Source: an uncultured Microbulbifer sp. (GTDB taxonomy: Bacteria > Pseudomonadota > Gammaproteobacteria > Pseudomonadales > Cellvibrionaceae). From it: DNA of 64,000 bases. Each line of letters opens with the position of its first letter. Positions within the stretch are counted from its first letter, which is position 1. Positions 52,831-63,210 of the stretch are shown here, in pieces. Both the position numbers and the translations under genes were made by a program. Below the pieces are notes generated by a model. It searched no databases, was not told the origin of the DNA, and was given only the letters and a program-made list of their open reading frames with translations. The stretch lies in assembly GCF_947504145.1 (NCBI RefSeq), contig NZ_CANNGQ010000005.1:62001-126000 (forward strand). Direction: 5' to 3'.

Positions 52831-54609
52831 ATGCGCACCGACTATTGTGGCGCCCTGCGATCCGCCGATATTGACCGCGAAGTAACCCTGTGTGGCTGGG
52901 TAGACCGACGCCGCGATCACGGCGGGGTGATCTTTATCGACCTGCGCGACCGCGACGGTATTGCCCAGGTGGTGTTCGATCCGGACGCCGCAGAGCACTT
53001 CGAGCTGGCCGACCGTGTGCGCAGCGAGTATGTCCTCAAGGTCACCGGTCGTGTGCGCGCACGCGCCCCGGAAGCGGTGAACTCGAATATGGCGACCGGC
53101 GAGATCGAGGTGTACGGCCTGCAGCTGGAAATCCTCAACAGCGCCGAAACCCCGCCCTTCCAGCTGGACGAGCACACCGCGGTGGGCGAAGACGTTCGGT
53201 TGAAGTACCGCTACCTGGACCTGCGCCGCAACGAAATGCAGCGCAACCTGCGTTTCCGTTCCCAGATTACCAATGCCATCCGCAACTACCTGGATGGCGA
53301 AGGTTTCCTGGATATTGAAACCCCGATCCTGACTCGCGCGACTCCGGAAGGTGCCCGAGACTACCTGGTGCCCAGCCGTACCCACGGCGGCAAGTTTTTT
53401 GCCCTGCCGCAGTCGCCACAGCTGTTCAAACAGCTGCTGATGGTGTCTGGCTTTGATCGCTACTATCAGATCGCCAAGTGCTTCCGCGACGAAGACCTGC
53501 GCGCTGACCGTCAGCCGGAATTCACCCAGATCGATATCGAGACCGCATTCCTCGATGAAAACGCCATCATGTCGATCACTGAGAACATGATCCGCAAGCT
53601 GTTCAAAGAGCTGAAAGGCGTCGACCTGGGCGAATTCCCGCGTATGCCGTTCAGCGAGGCGATGGAAAAGTTCGGTTCCGACAAGCCGGACCTGCGTATT
53701 CCGCTGGAGCTGGTGGACATCAAGGACCTGATGCGTGAGGTGGACTTCAAGGTGTTCTCCGGCCCGGCCAACGACCCGAAAGGTCGTGTGACCGCGCTGA
53801 AAGTGCCCGGTGGCAATGACAAGCTGACCCGCAAGCAGATCGACGACTACACCAAGTACGTCTCCATCTACGGCGCCAAGGGCCTGGCTTACATCAAGGT
53901 CAACGACAAGTCCGACCTCGAAGGCGGCCTGCAGTCTCCCATCGTCAAATTCCTGCCCAATGACGTGCGCGCAGCGATTCTCGACCGCGTGCAGGCGGAG
54001 AACGGCGACCTGATCTTCTTCGGTTCTGACAAGGCCAAGGTGGTCTCCGAGGCTCTGGGCGCCCTGCGCTGCAAGCTCGGTGAAGACCTAGATCTGTACG
54101 TGTCCGAGTGGGCGCCGCTGTGGGTCGTGGACTTCCCGATGTTTGAAGAAAACGATGACGGCAGTGTTACCGCACTGCACCACCCGTTTACCGCGCCCTC
54201 CTGTTCCCCGGAAGATCTGGAGAAGAATCCGCTGGAGGCCCTGTCCCGCGCTTACGACATGGTACTGAACGGCACCGAGCTGGGTGGCGGTTCCATCCGT
54301 ATTCACGATCAGTCCATGCAGCAGACCGTATTCCGGGCGCTGGGCATCGCGGCGGAAGAGCAGCGTGAGAAGTTTGGTTTCCTGCTGGACGCACTCAAGT
54401 ACGGCGCACCCCCCCACGGCGGCCTGGCCTTTGGCCTCGACCGTCTGGTGATGCTGATGACCGACAGCGATTCCATTCGCGACGTCATCGCTTTCCCGAA
54501 AACCCAGAGCGCCGGTTGTGTCATGACCGACGCCCCGGGTGCGGTAGACGCCAAGCAGCTGCGCGAACTGAGCATTCGCCTGCGTCAGAAAGAAGAGCAG
54601 GTGGGCTAA
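52831..54609 (+). CDS. aspS: Aspartyl-tRNA synthetase
   Basis: 592 residues, full-length bacterial AspRS. The N-terminal anticodon-binding OB fold ([26 protein letters not shown]) precedes the class II core: [18 protein letters not shown] (motif 2) and [13 protein letters not shown] (motif 3), with the GAD insertion domain between. It charges tRNA-Asp. A palindrome without T tract follows at 54623-54650. Confidence 0.98.
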   Translation: MRTDYCGALRSADIDREVTLCGWVDRRRDHGGVIFIDLRDRDGIAQVVFDPDAAEHFELADRVRSEYVLKVTGRVRARAPEAVNSNMATGEIEVYGLQLEILNSAETPPFQLDEHTAVGEDVRLKYRYLDLRRNEMQRNLRFRSQITNAIRNYLDGEGFLDIETPILTRATPEGARDYLVPSRTHGGKFFALPQSPQLFKQLLMVSGFDRYYQIAKCFRDEDLRADRQPEFTQIDIETAFLDENAIMSITENMIRKLFKELKGVDLGEFPRMPFSEAMEKFGSDKPDLRIPLELVDIKDLMREVDFKVFSGPANDPKGRVTALKVPGGNDKLTRKQIDDYTKYVSIYGAKGLAYIKVNDKSDLEGGLQSPIVKFLPNDVRAAILDRVQAENGDLIFFGSDKAKVVSEALGALRCKLGEDLDLYVSEWAPLWVVDFPMFEENDDGSVTALHHPFTAPSCSPEDLEKNPLEALSRAYDMVLNGTELGGGSIRIHDQSMQQTVFRALGIAAEEQREKFGFLLDALKYGAPPHGGLAFGLDRLVMLMTDSDSIRDVIAFPKTQSAGCVMTDAPGAVDAKQLRELSIRLRQKEEQVG

Positions 54610-54622
54610 CGTTTCCCCTTAT

Positions 54623-54650
54623 CGTCACCCCGGCCTGTGCCGGGGTGACG
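54623..54650. repeat. Perfect 12-bp inverted repeat after aspS
   Basis: CGTCACCCCGGC-CTGT-GCCGGGGTGACG is a perfect hairpin with four-base loop 14 bases after the aspS stop and 53 bases before yebC. No T run follows, so rather than a terminator it may be an intergenic palindromic repeat or an RNA-stabilising hairpin. Confidence 0.7.
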
Positions 54651-54703
54651 GGAAGCATGCATGAGCCAGATCCAGATAGAGTAGAAAGACCGGAGATTTA
54701 TCG

Positions 54704-55447
54704 ATGGCAGGACACAGTAAATGGGCCAACATCAAACACCGCAAGGCCGCCCAGGATGCCAAGCGGGGGAAGGTGTTCACCAAGATCATTCGCGAACTCA
54801 CCGTAGCCGCGAAAGGCGGTGCCAACCCGGATGACAACCCGACCCTGCGTACCACCATCGATAAGGCCCTCGGCGCAAATATGAAGCGCGATACCATCGA
54901 CAAGGCCATCGCCCGCGGCGCCGGCAATGCTGATGGTGATAGCTACGAGGCGGTTACCTACGAAGGTTACGGTGTCGGCGGAGTGGCGGTGCTGGTGGAA
55001 TGCCTGACCGACAATCGCAATCGCACCGTGGCGGAAGTGCGCCACGCCTTCACCAAGCGCGGCGGCAACCTGGGTACCGACGGTTCGGTGGCCTACCTGT
55101 TCGACCGCAAAGGGCAGATGTATTACGAGCCGGGTGTGGACGAAGATGCTCTGATGGAGGCGGCGCTGGAAGCCGGTGCCGAAGACATCGAAACCAACGA
55201 CGACGGCAGCATCGAACTCACCACCGAATTTACCGACTATATGCCGGTAAAAGACGCGCTGACCGAAGCTGGCTTCAAGCCGGACAATGCTGAAATCGCG
55301 ATGATTCCCTCCACCACTATCCCAATGGATAAAGACGGCGCCGAGAAAGTACTGGCTCTGGTGGATATGCTGGAAGACCTCGATGACGTGCAGAATGTCT
55401 ACACCAATGTGGATATCCCCGAAGAGGTGATGGCCGAACTAGGCTGA
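54704..55447 (+). CDS. yebC: YebC/PmpR-family translation/regulatory protein
   Basis: 247 residues, full length. Signatures are [59 protein letters not shown] and [12 protein letters not shown]. YebC proteins have been seen as transcription factors; recent work links them to relief of ribosome stalling. The aspS-yebC-ruvC order is conserved. Confidence 0.97.
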   Translation: MAGHSKWANIKHRKAAQDAKRGKVFTKIIRELTVAAKGGANPDDNPTLRTTIDKALGANMKRDTIDKAIARGAGNADGDSYEAVTYEGYGVGGVAVLVECLTDNRNRTVAEVRHAFTKRGGNLGTDGSVAYLFDRKGQMYYEPGVDEDALMEAALEAGAEDIETNDDGSIELTTEFTDYMPVKDALTEAGFKPDNAEIAMIPSTTIPMDKDGAEKVLALVDMLEDLDDVQNVYTNVDIPEEVMAELG

Positions 55448-55468
55448 TTGCTCTTTGAGGCCGGCTTC

Positions 55469-55497
55469 AAAATGCCCCGTACGCCGGGGCATTTTTG
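55469..55497 (+). terminator. Intrinsic terminator after yebC
   Basis: AAAATGCCCCG-TACGC-CGGGGCATTTTT: a strong stem with T tract ending about 50 bases after the yebC stop. It separates aspS-yebC from ruvCAB. Confidence 0.85.
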
Positions 55498-55596
55498 TAT
55501 CTGCGGTTTGATACGCCACCGCCGGCCTTGACGCCTTGGCGCGGCCTTGGGACACTTCCCGCAACAATTGTATAAATGTACAGGGGGCAGCCCGCC

Positions 55597-56127
55597 GTGA
55601 CCCGAATTCTGGGAATTGATCCCGGCTCGCGCAAGACCGGTTACGGCCTGATCGACATCGAGCGTTCCAATGCCCGCTATGTGGCCAGCGGCGTGATCAG
55701 GTTGCCCGATGGTCCCCTGCCGGAGCGGTTAAAGTTGATTTTTGACGCGGTCAGTCAGATCGCTCAGCAATATCAGCCGCAGCAGATGGCGATCGAAAGC
55801 GTATTTATGGCCAAGAGCGCCGGTTCTGCCCTGAAGCTGGGGCAGGCGCGGGGTGCGGCCATTGTCGCCGGTACACATGCAGACCTGCCGGTATCTGAGT
55901 ACGAGGCGCGCAAGGTCAAGCAGGCGATCGTCGGTAACGGCGGCGCGGACAAGCTGCAGGTGCAGCATATGGTCAAAACCCTGCTGAAACTGCCCGCATC
56001 TCCGCAGGAAGATGCGGCCGATGCGCTCGCGGTGGCGTTGTGTCATATGCACACCATGCAGACATTGATTCAGTCTTCGGCCGGGTCGCGCGCGCGCTTC
56101 CGTCGCGGTCGCTTGAGTGTTACGTAA
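55597..56127 (+). CDS. ruvC: Holliday junction endodeoxyribonuclease RuvC
   Basis: 176 residues from the GTG at 55597 ([20 protein letters not shown]), which aligns with the E. coli start (about 173 residues) and has AGGGGG upstream; the ATG at 55576 would add seven residues. The acidic catalytic residues are Asp in GIDPGS, Glu in AIESVF and the pair in [14 protein letters not shown]. It cuts Holliday junctions together with RuvAB. Confidence 0.97.
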   Translation: MTRILGIDPGSRKTGYGLIDIERSNARYVASGVIRLPDGPLPERLKLIFDAVSQIAQQYQPQQMAIESVFMAKSAGSALKLGQARGAAIVAGTHADLPVSEYEARKVKQAIVGNGGADKLQVQHMVKTLLKLPASPQEDAADALAVALCHMHTMQTLIQSSAGSRARFRRGRLSVT

Positions 56128-56148
56128 TTTATTGGATTTGAAACAAAC

Positions 56149-56760
56149 ATGATCGGAAGACTGACCGGCACGCTTGCCGCCGTACAACCGCCTCAACTTT
56201 TGGTCGATGTCCAGGGGGTGGGCTACGAAGTGCTGGCTCCTATGACAACCATTTTCGAGTTGCCGCAACTGGGTGGCAGTGTGCAGTTGCACACCCATCT
56301 GGCGGTGTCGGAAACCTCGCAGCAGTTGTTTGGCTTTATTCGTGAATCCGACCGCCAGCTGTTTCGCACCCTGATCAAGGTCAACGGCGTCGGCCCGAAA
56401 ATGGCGCTGGCCATTTTGTCCGGTCTCGACGGCGCCGCACTGGCCCGCTGTGTGGCCGACGACAATGTGGGTGCGCTGGTCAAAGTGCCCGGCGTGGGTA
56501 AGAAAACCGCCGAGCGGTTGATCATCGAGCTACGCGGCAAACTTACCCCGCAGACTGGTGACCTGGGTGATATTCCGCTGATGTCTACCAACGCCGAACC
56601 CAAAATTGACCATGCCGGCGAAGCGGAGAGCGCCCTGGCCGCTCTGGGCTACAAACCCACCGACGCCACCAAAATGGTCGCCCGCGCCGCCAAGGAGCAG
56701 CCCGACGCCGATAGCGCCACTCTGATTCGGCTGGCGCTGAAAAGCATGGCTCCGGCCTGA
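56149..56760 (+). CDS. ruvA: Holliday junction branch migration protein RuvA
   Basis: 203 residues. The OB-fold N terminus (MIGRLTGTLAAVQPPQLLVDVQGVGYEV), helix-hairpin-helix motifs (LIKVNGVGPKMALAILSGL and LVKVPGVGKKTAERLIIEL) and the C-terminal RuvB-binding domain (AESALAALGYKPTDATKMV) are present. It lies 21 bp after ruvC. Confidence 0.98.
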   Translation: MIGRLTGTLAAVQPPQLLVDVQGVGYEVLAPMTTIFELPQLGGSVQLHTHLAVSETSQQLFGFIRESDRQLFRTLIKVNGVGPKMALAILSGLDGAALARCVADDNVGALVKVPGVGKKTAERLIIELRGKLTPQTGDLGDIPLMSTNAEPKIDHAGEAESALAALGYKPTDATKMVARAAKEQPDADSATLIRLALKSMAPA

Positions 56761-56785
56761 TACCGTATCAATTTGAGAATTGCCC

Positions 56786-57805
56786 GTGATTGAAGCCGAC
56801 CGCCTGATCGCTCCCGAACCTCAGGGCCCCACCGGCCAGGAAGAGCAGTACGACCGCGCCGTGCGCCCCAAGTCCCTGGAAGACTATGTGGGCCAGCCGG
56901 TGGTGCGCGAGCAGATGGAAATCTTCATTCAGGCCGCCAGGTTGCGCAAAGAGGCTCTGGATCACACCCTGGTGTTTGGCCCGCCCGGCCTCGGCAAGAC
57001 CACATTGGCCAATATTATTGCTGCAGAAATGGGGGTGGCGATTAAAACCACTTCCGGGCCGGTGCTGGAAAAGGCCGGCGATCTCGCCGCCATCATGACC
57101 AACCTCGAGCCCGGCGACGTGCTGTTTATCGACGAAATCCACCGCCTCAGCCCCCATGTGGAAGAGGTGCTCTATCCGGCGATGGAGGACTATCAGCTGG
57201 ATATCATGATCGGTGAGGGCCCGGCGGCGCGCTCTATCAAGCTCGATCTGCCACCGTTCACGTTGGTGGGTGCCACTACCCGCGCGGGCCTGCTGACCTC
57301 ACCACTGCGGGACCGTTTCGGCATCGTGCAGCGCCTGGAGTTCTACTCGGTGGCAGATCTCACCAGCATCGTTGCCCGCTCCGCCCGGTTAATGGGAGTG
57401 GAAATGGATGAGGGTGGGGCCCTGGAAGTGGCGCGCCGCGCCCGCGGCACCCCGCGGATCGCCAACCGCCTGTTGCGCCGGGTGCGGGACTACGCGGAAG
57501 TAAAGGGCAATGGCCACGTGTGCTCAGAAACCGCGGATCTCGCCCTGAATATGCTGAATGTGGACGCCAGCGGTTTCGACCAGCTGGACCGCCGCGTACT
57601 GTTGACCATGATCGAAAAATTCGACGGCGGCCCGGTGGGTGTAGACAGCCTGGCGGCGGCAGTCAGCGAAGAGCGGGATACCATCGAGGATGTGCTGGAG
57701 CCCTATCTGATCCAGCAGGGCTATCTGGCGCGCACTCCCCGTGGCCGGGTGGTGACTGCACTGGCCTATGAGCACTTTGGTATCCCTAAGCCCGACCGCA
57801 CCTGA
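56786..57805 (+). CDS. ruvB: Holliday junction branch migration ATPase RuvB
   Basis: 339 residues from the GTG at 56786 ([12 protein letters not shown]), matching the E. coli N terminus MIEADRLI; a TTG two codons upstream also opens the frame. Walker [13 protein letters not shown], Walker [10 protein letters not shown], sensor ATTRAGLL and the arginine finger region [13 protein letters not shown] are present. It is the hexameric motor of RuvAB branch migration. Confidence 0.98.
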   Translation: MIEADRLIAPEPQGPTGQEEQYDRAVRPKSLEDYVGQPVVREQMEIFIQAARLRKEALDHTLVFGPPGLGKTTLANIIAAEMGVAIKTTSGPVLEKAGDLAAIMTNLEPGDVLFIDEIHRLSPHVEEVLYPAMEDYQLDIMIGEGPAARSIKLDLPPFTLVGATTRAGLLTSPLRDRFGIVQRLEFYSVADLTSIVARSARLMGVEMDEGGALEVARRARGTPRIANRLLRRVRDYAEVKGNGHVCSETADLALNMLNVDASGFDQLDRRVLLTMIEKFDGGPVGVDSLAAAVSEERDTIEDVLEPYLIQQGYLARTPRGRVVTALAYEHFGIPKPDRT

Positions 57806-57958
57806 CGAAACGGTCGCGATCCTGTAGCATGTTCCGTCATTGCCGGTCAGCGGACTTGATCCACGGTATTGATCCTGGGTTTTGAACAGCCGCCGGCAGA
57901 TCCCAAACCGCTATCAACAACAAAAATGCGTTTGCGGTCGGCAAATTAAGGACGATGT

Positions 57959-58378
57959 GTGTCAGAACCTTGCTCCACAAAACTTTTCTCAATCCCCATT
58001 CGCGTCTATATCGAAGATACAGACGCTGGCGGAATCGTCTATTACGTCAATTATTTAAAGTATATGGAGCGGGCGCGCACAGAATTGGTCCGTTCTCTCG
58101 GCTATGATAAGCCCGCCATGCCGCAGCAAGGGTTGCTACTGGTAGTGCATTCAGCGGAGATTCAGTATCGCCGTTCGGCAATCCTGGACGACCAGCTGCA
58201 AGCCTCCGCTCGAATTGGCAAGCTCGGCCGCGCCGCAATCACTTTCGAGCAGAAAATCTGGCGCGGCGATGAAATTATTTGTGAGGGCGTGGTCAAAGTG
58301 GCCTGTGTGGATGATGCCAGCCGCAAACCCTGTGCACTCCCCCCAACTATCTATCAAGCATTGAAGGCAGCGAGTTAA
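57959..58378 (+). CDS. ybgC: Tol-Pal system-associated acyl-CoA thioesterase YbgC
   Basis: 139 residues from a GTG with AAGGA five to six bases upstream. The hot-dog-fold signature IRVYIEDTDAGGIVYYVNYLKYMERARTE carries the catalytic Asp. It hydrolyses acyl-CoA and sits at the head of the tol-pal cluster, as in E. coli. It is separated from tolQ by three bases. Confidence 0.96.
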   Translation: MSEPCSTKLFSIPIRVYIEDTDAGGIVYYVNYLKYMERARTELVRSLGYDKPAMPQQGLLLVVHSAEIQYRRSAILDDQLQASARIGKLGRAAITFEQKIWRGDEIICEGVVKVACVDDASRKPCALPPTIYQALKAAS

Positions 58379-58381
58379 AAC

Positions 58382-59071
58382 ATGAACGCCGGTGAACAAC
58401 TTTCCCTGTGGGGCCTGATTTCCAGCGCCAGTCTGTTGGTGCAGTTGGTGATGCTGATGCTGCTGCTCGCCTCGGTGATTTCCTGGGTGATGATCATCCA
58501 GCGTGGCACCTACCTGTCCCGGGCGCGCAGATCGCTGATCAATTTCGAGCGCCGCTTCTGGTCCGGTGCTGATCTCAACCAGCTGTTCCGCGACGGCAAT
58601 GCGGCTGCCGAGAAGGGCAAGATCGATGGGGTGGAATCCCTGTTCCGCGCCGGCTTTACCGAATTCACCCGTCTCCGCCAGCAGGGTAAAAGCAGCTCCG
58701 CGGCGGTGATGGAGGGTACCGAGCGCGCCATGCGCGTGGCCATGTCCCGAGAGCAAGAAAAGGTGGAAATGAACCTGCCGTTCCTCGCCACCGTCGGTTC
58801 CGTCAGTCCCTATATCGGCCTGTTCGGTACCGTGTGGGGCATCATGAACTCTTTCCGCGGCCTCGCCACCATGCATCAGGCCACTATTGCCACGGTTGCA
58901 CCGGGCATCTCCGAGGCGCTCGTCGCCACAGCCATGGGTTTGTTTGCAGCGATCCCGGCGGTGATGGCCTACAACCGTTACTCCGCCAAGGCCGAGTGGT
59001 TGCTTTCCAGCTACGAGACCTTCGCCGAGGAGTTTTCCTCCATTCTCCACCGCAAAGTGCACGCTAGCTGA
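58382..59071 (+). CDS. tolQ: Tol-Pal system inner-membrane proton channel TolQ
   Basis: 229 residues with three hydrophobic segments: ASLLVQLVMLMLLLASVISWVMII, then LATVGSVSPYIGLFGTVWGIM and ISEALVATAMGLFAAIPAVMAYN. It belongs to the MotA/ExbB/TolQ family. TolQ and TolR use the proton-motive force to energise TolA during outer-membrane invagination at division. Confidence 0.98.
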   Translation: MNAGEQLSLWGLISSASLLVQLVMLMLLLASVISWVMIIQRGTYLSRARRSLINFERRFWSGADLNQLFRDGNAAAEKGKIDGVESLFRAGFTEFTRLRQQGKSSSAAVMEGTERAMRVAMSREQEKVEMNLPFLATVGSVSPYIGLFGTVWGIMNSFRGLATMHQATIATVAPGISEALVATAMGLFAAIPAVMAYNRYSAKAEWLLSSYETFAEEFSSILHRKVHAS

Positions 59072-59091
59072 GGCGCGAGGATAGCGAAGCT

Positions 59092-59523
59092 ATGAGCAAT
59101 TTTCGCAAGGCTCCCAAGCGCAAACTGGTCTCTGAGATCAACGTAGTGCCCTACATCGATGTGATGCTGGTGCTGTTGATCGTGTTTATGGTGACCGCGC
59201 CACTGTTGATGCAGGGAGTGAAGGTGGATCTGCCGGACGCACCGTCGGCACCGATTGACGACACTGACGACGAGCCTCTGATCGTATCTGTCCGCGCCGA
59301 CGGCACCTATTACCTGAACCTGGGTGACGATGAAAAAGTCGCCAAACCGCTGAAGGAAATCAAGGAAACCGTGGCCAAGGTATTGCGCCAGAAGCCGAAA
59401 ACGCCGGTGCTGGTGTGGGGTGATACTGACGCCAAGTATGGCCTGATTGTCGGTGTCATGACCCACCTGCAGCAGGCCGGGGCCCCCAGCGTAGGGCTGG
59501 TAACCGAGCCGCCGTCAGAGTGA
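59092..59523 (+). CDS. tolR: Tol-Pal system protein TolR
   Basis: 143 residues: one N-terminal membrane helix with the proton-carrying Asp in VVPYIDVMLVLLIVFMVTAPL, then a periplasmic domain ending in GVMTHLQQAGAPSVGLVT. It partners TolQ. It overlaps tolA by four bases. Confidence 0.98.
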   Translation: MSNFRKAPKRKLVSEINVVPYIDVMLVLLIVFMVTAPLLMQGVKVDLPDAPSAPIDDTDDEPLIVSVRADGTYYLNLGDDEKVAKPLKEIKETVAKVLRQKPKTPVLVWGDTDAKYGLIVGVMTHLQQAGAPSVGLVTEPPSE

Positions 59524-60305
59524 ACCGGGGGCAACAGGCGACTATGAAAGGCTCTTACGGCCCGGCTATCGTTATCAGTGTGGCATTGCACGCGCTTTTG
59601 ATCGCGGTGCTCACGTTTGGCTGGGAGGCCAAGCAGAGTCACGAGGTCAAGCCGATGCCGAAGTTTGTGCAGGCGAAGCTGGTTCAGCTGGAGTCCAAGT
59701 CCAACGAACCCAAGGCGCCGCCGAAGGTCGACCTGCGGGAAAAGCGCCGCCAGCAGGAGTTGCAGCGCCAGCGTGAGGCGGAAGCCGAGAAGAAGCGCAA
59801 GGCTGCGGCCGAGCGTAAGAAAAAACAGGAAGCCGAGAAAAAGCGCAAAGCGGACGAAGCCCGCAAAAAGCGTGAGGCAGAAGAAAAGGCCCGCAAGGAA
59901 AAGGCGCGCAAGGAGCAGCTCGAGAAGGAGCGTCAGAGTGCTTTCGAGGAGGCGCTAGAAGACGAAGAGGAGTGGCGGGATGCCAGTGACGATTCCGCGG
60001 CGGTCATGTCGGTTGCCCAGGCGATCCAGCAGCGCATCGAGGCGGTGTGGAGCCGCCCACCGAGCGCCCGCAATGGCATGGTCGTTGAGGTGCAGATCAA
60101 TTTCGTGCCCACTGGGCGGGTGATTGCTTCAACCATTACCAAAAGCAGCGGCAACCCCGCTGTGGATAGATCGGTGCTTACTGCGGTCAAGAAGGTAGAG
60201 GTATTCCCTGAAGTGGCCGACGTGGCCCGCGAGGAACCGTCGCTGTTTGAGCGCCAGATACGAACCACCAAACTGATATTCAGAGTCGAAGGCCTGCGCC
60301 AATGA
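59520..60305 (+). CDS. tolA: Tol-Pal system protein TolA
   Basis: 261 residues. An N-terminal anchor (AIVISVALHALLIAVLTFGW) with the SHLS-like region is followed by a long Lys/Glu/Ala/Arg-rich helix (about 55-145) and a C-terminal TonB/TolA domain (VEVQINFVPTGRVIASTITKSSGNPAVDRSVLTAV). The rod is shorter than in E. coli TolA (421 residues). It links the inner membrane to Pal and TolB. The start was taken at the overlap with tolR. Confidence 0.95.
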   Translation: MNRGQQATMKGSYGPAIVISVALHALLIAVLTFGWEAKQSHEVKPMPKFVQAKLVQLESKSNEPKAPPKVDLREKRRQQELQRQREAEAEKKRKAAAERKKKQEAEKKRKADEARKKREAEEKARKEKARKEQLEKERQSAFEEALEDEEEWRDASDDSAAVMSVAQAIQQRIEAVWSRPPSARNGMVVEVQINFVPTGRVIASTITKSSGNPAVDRSVLTAVKKVEVFPEVADVAREEPSLFERQIRTTKLIFRVEGLRQ

Positions 60306-61600
60306 TGAAAAAAACAGTCTCTCTATTCTTTGCCACTCTGGTGAGCTGTGTGCTGGCGGTTTCCGCCCAGGCTCAGCTTGTAGTGGAAATTACCGAAGGC
60401 AACCAGGATCCCACCCCCGTTGCGGTTGTTCCATTCGACTGGTCTGGCAGCGGTGTGCTGGCGGAAGACGTGTCTTCAATCATCTCTGCAGATCTGCGCC
60501 GCAGTGGCCTGATCGCGCCGGTACCACGGGAAGATATGTTGTCCTTCCCGAAAACCCCGGAAGAGGTGAGCTTTCGCGATTGGCGCATGCTGGGTACCGA
60601 GTATGTGGTGACCGGCCGCATGCAACCTCAGGCCAACGGCTACCTGCTGAGCTTCGATCTCACCAATATCTTCGGTCAGCGCAAGGTGTTCACCAAACAG
60701 GTGACCGGTGGTGCCCAACAACTGCGGGACATCGCACACCGGGCCGCAGATGAAATTTTCGAGGCGATTACCGGCATTCGCGGCGCCTTCGGTACCCAGA
60801 TGGTGTATGTGCAGGAGACCCAGCGCGGAGGTCAGCCCAGCTATGCGCTGATGCTGTCGGATATCGACGGCGCCCGCGCCCGCCAGATCCGCCGTTTCAG
60901 TGCGCCGGTAATGTCCCCCAGCTGGTCGCCCAGCGGGCAGGAAGTGGCTTATGTGTCATTTGAGACAGGTCGCCCGGCAATTTTCCGTGAAAACCTTCGC
61001 ACCGGTGCGCGCCAGCAGCTGACCAACTTCAAGGGGCTGAACAGTTCCCCGACCTGGTCTCCCGACGGTTCCAAGCTCGCCATGGTGCTGTCGAAAGACG
61101 GCAATCCCGAGATCTATGTCCTCGACTTGCCCACCGGCAGGTTCACCCGGATGACCCGTCACTTCTCCATTGATACCGAGCCGAACTGGATGCCGGACGG
61201 AAAATCCCTGGTTTTCACTTCCGACAGGGGAGGTAAGCCACAAATTTATCAATTGACTCTTGCCACGGGTCAAGTAGACCGCTTAACCTTCGACGGCGAC
61301 TACAACGCGCGTCCGCGGGTTTCCCCGGATGGCAAAACGCTGGTTATGGTGCATCGTAGCAGGGGGGTTTTCACGATTGCTACGATGGATATCGTATCCG
61401 GCAGAATGCGTGTCCTTACGGAGACGCGCCTGGACGAATCCCCGAGTATTGCGCCCAATGGCGCGATGCTGATGTACGCCACCAAGCGGGGGAGCAAGGG
61501 TATTCTGGCTGCGGTGTCGCTGGATGCCGGAGTGAAATACAGCCTGCCTTCCCAGCAGGGTAATGTCCGCGAGCCGGCGTGGTCGCCTTACTTTGATTGA
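60302..61600 (+). CDS. tolB: Tol-Pal system periplasmic beta-propeller TolB
   Basis: 432 residues. A signal peptide (VSLFFATLVSCVLAVSAQAQ), the N-terminal alpha/beta domain and a six-bladed WD40-like propeller with repeated SPxWSPxGxxVAYVS blades (MSPSWSPSGQEVAYVS, SSPTWSPDGSKLAMVL, TEPNWMPDGKSLVFTS) are present. It binds Pal and TolA. It overlaps tolA by four bases. Confidence 0.98.
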   Translation: MMKKTVSLFFATLVSCVLAVSAQAQLVVEITEGNQDPTPVAVVPFDWSGSGVLAEDVSSIISADLRRSGLIAPVPREDMLSFPKTPEEVSFRDWRMLGTEYVVTGRMQPQANGYLLSFDLTNIFGQRKVFTKQVTGGAQQLRDIAHRAADEIFEAITGIRGAFGTQMVYVQETQRGGQPSYALMLSDIDGARARQIRRFSAPVMSPSWSPSGQEVAYVSFETGRPAIFRENLRTGARQQLTNFKGLNSSPTWSPDGSKLAMVLSKDGNPEIYVLDLPTGRFTRMTRHFSIDTEPNWMPDGKSLVFTSDRGGKPQIYQLTLATGQVDRLTFDGDYNARPRVSPDGKTLVMVHRSRGVFTIATMDIVSGRMRVLTETRLDESPSIAPNGAMLMYATKRGSKGILAAVSLDAGVKYSLPSQQGNVREPAWSPYFD

Positions 61601-61737
61601 TGCAGTACCTGACGCATTCCTCATTTATTTGCGGCAAGTGTGAGATCAAACAAATAAGAAGAAGCGAAACCCTGATCTAATGTGCGGGGTTTTAAAGTCT
61701 TACAGGATTTCTCGATAACACTAAAGCGGAGTTGTTT

Positions 61738-62217
61738 ATGTTCAAATCAGTTAAAACCGGCTTGGGTCTGGCTTGCGTACTGGCAGTAATGGCCGGTTGT
61801 TCCAGCACCGACACCGATGACAGCGCCAACCAGATGGTTGAGCAAACCCCTCCTCCGGTAGTGGAAGATACCACTGCTACCGAGACTGTAGTGCCGCTGG
61901 ACAACGTCGTTTACTTCGACTTCGACCAGAGCCTGCTGAAGCCTTCTACCCGTGAGCTGCTGATCAAGCACGCTGACCGTATGCGCGCCTCCACCAGCGG
62001 CACCGTACGTCTGGAAGGTCATGCCGACGAACTGGGTACCCGTGAATACAACCTGGCTCTGGGTGAGCGCCGCGCCAACGCGGTTCGCGATTTCCTGGTT
62101 CTGCAGGGCGTAAACGCCGGCAACCTGGAAGTGATCAGCTACGGTGAAGAGCGTCCTGCGAGCGAAGGCTCCAGCGAAAGCGCCCGTGCTATGAACCGTC
62201 GTGTGGTAATCAACTAA
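61738..62217 (+). CDS. pal: Peptidoglycan-associated lipoprotein Pal
   Basis: 159 residues from the ATG at 61738, with AAAGCGGAG upstream; a TTG two codons earlier also opens the frame. The lipobox is MAGC (Cys21). The C-terminal OmpA-like domain binds peptidoglycan (VYFDFDQSLLKPSTRELL, RLEGHADELGTREYNLALG, RRANAVRDFL). A 137-bp gap after tolB suggests it may have its own promoter. Confidence 0.98.
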   Translation: MFKSVKTGLGLACVLAVMAGCSSTDTDDSANQMVEQTPPPVVEDTTATETVVPLDNVVYFDFDQSLLKPSTRELLIKHADRMRASTSGTVRLEGHADELGTREYNLALGERRANAVRDFLVLQGVNAGNLEVISYGEERPASEGSSESARAMNRRVVIN

Positions 62218-62226
62218 TCTGTAAGC

Positions 62227-63057
62227 ATGCAATTGTCTTTTCTGATTAGAAGTATCACGGTAGCCGCAGCCTTTATGGCTGCGGCTAGCCCTGCATTCTC
62301 GCAGGCCCCGATTGTCGATCTGTCCAGTGGCAGCAACGTCAATCAGGGCACTGCAACCCCTCCTCCGCCCAGCTATCCACAGCTGGCAAGTCGTGCCGAT
62401 ACCTCGGCCGGCAGCCTACAGGCAAATCCTCAGGCGGAAGCCTACTACCAGATGCAGGTTCTGCAGCAGGAAGTGCAGGAATTGCGCGGCGCGGTGGAGG
62501 AGCTGCGGCACGAGGTCAAACGGTTGCGCCAGCAGCGCACAGAAGACTATATGGATCTCGACCGCCGGATATCCAAGCTGAGCGGTGACGCCCCGGCAAG
62601 CGATGCCCCTGAATCGGGGAATGCCGCTGGCGGGTCCACCTCTCAACCGCAGCCCGCAAATAGCGGTACGGCGCCCGAGGCCAGTGAAAGCGAGCGCGAT
62701 CGCTATCAGGCCAGTTTCGGCCTGGCCCGGGATGGCGATTACGATGGTGCCAGCAAGGCGTTTAAAAGCCTGCTCGACGACCATCCCAATGGCCAGTACG
62801 CGCCCAACGCCAATTACTGGCTGGGTGAGATCGCGCTGGTACAGGGGAATATTGAAGAGGCCCGCACCTGGTTTGTGGCCCTGCTCGATGGTTATCCCAA
62901 TTCCAGCAAGGTATGGGATGGCCGTTACAAGCTCGGTACCGTTTACTACCAGTTAGGCGACAAGGCCAAAGCCAAAGAGTTGCTGGAGCAGGTGGCTGCC
63001 AGCGATCAGCGCGCGTCTGGTCTGGCCAAGCAGTATCTGAAGGAAAACTTCCAGTAA
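62227..63057 (+). CDS. cpoB: Cell division coordinator CpoB (YbgF)
   Basis: 276 residues. A signal peptide, a coiled-coil trimerisation region (YYQMQVLQQEVQELRGAVEELRHEVKRL), a Ser/Gly/Ala/Pro linker and C-terminal TPR repeats (YQASFGLARDGDYDGASKAF, NYWLGEIALVQGNIEEARTWF, YKLGTVYYQLGDKAKAKELL) are present. CpoB coordinates PBP1B and Tol during septal wall synthesis. It is followed by a strong terminator. Confidence 0.96.
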   Translation: MQLSFLIRSITVAAAFMAAASPAFSQAPIVDLSSGSNVNQGTATPPPPSYPQLASRADTSAGSLQANPQAEAYYQMQVLQQEVQELRGAVEELRHEVKRLRQQRTEDYMDLDRRISKLSGDAPASDAPESGNAAGGSTSQPQPANSGTAPEASESERDRYQASFGLARDGDYDGASKAFKSLLDDHPNGQYAPNANYWLGEIALVQGNIEEARTWFVALLDGYPNSSKVWDGRYKLGTVYYQLGDKAKAKELLEQVAASDQRASGLAKQYLKENFQ

Positions 63058-63117
63058 GCTGCGCGCTCGCCTCCGGGCGAATGCTGGTTTTGTGACCAAA
63101 AAAACTCTATGATCCCG

Positions 63118-63153
63118 CGCCCGGGTGGCATTGGCCTCCCGGGCGTTTTTATT
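63118..63153 (+). terminator. Intrinsic terminator after cpoB
   Basis: CGCCCGGG-N12-CCCGGGCG followed by TTTTTATTT, 60 bases after the cpoB stop. It ends the tol-pal-cpoB transcript before queE and argues against a queE start at 63109. Confidence 0.88.
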
Positions 63154-63210
63154 TGTGGCGCCCGGCCGAAACTGGCTAGTCGGCGCCTGAGAGGGCAGTT
63201 GCGGCGAACT

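Noticed and set aside
61625..61657. TTATTTG/CAAATAA inverted repeat between tolB and pal as a terminator
   Set aside because: The 19-base loop and AT-only short stem make it unstable, and tolB-pal read-through is usual.
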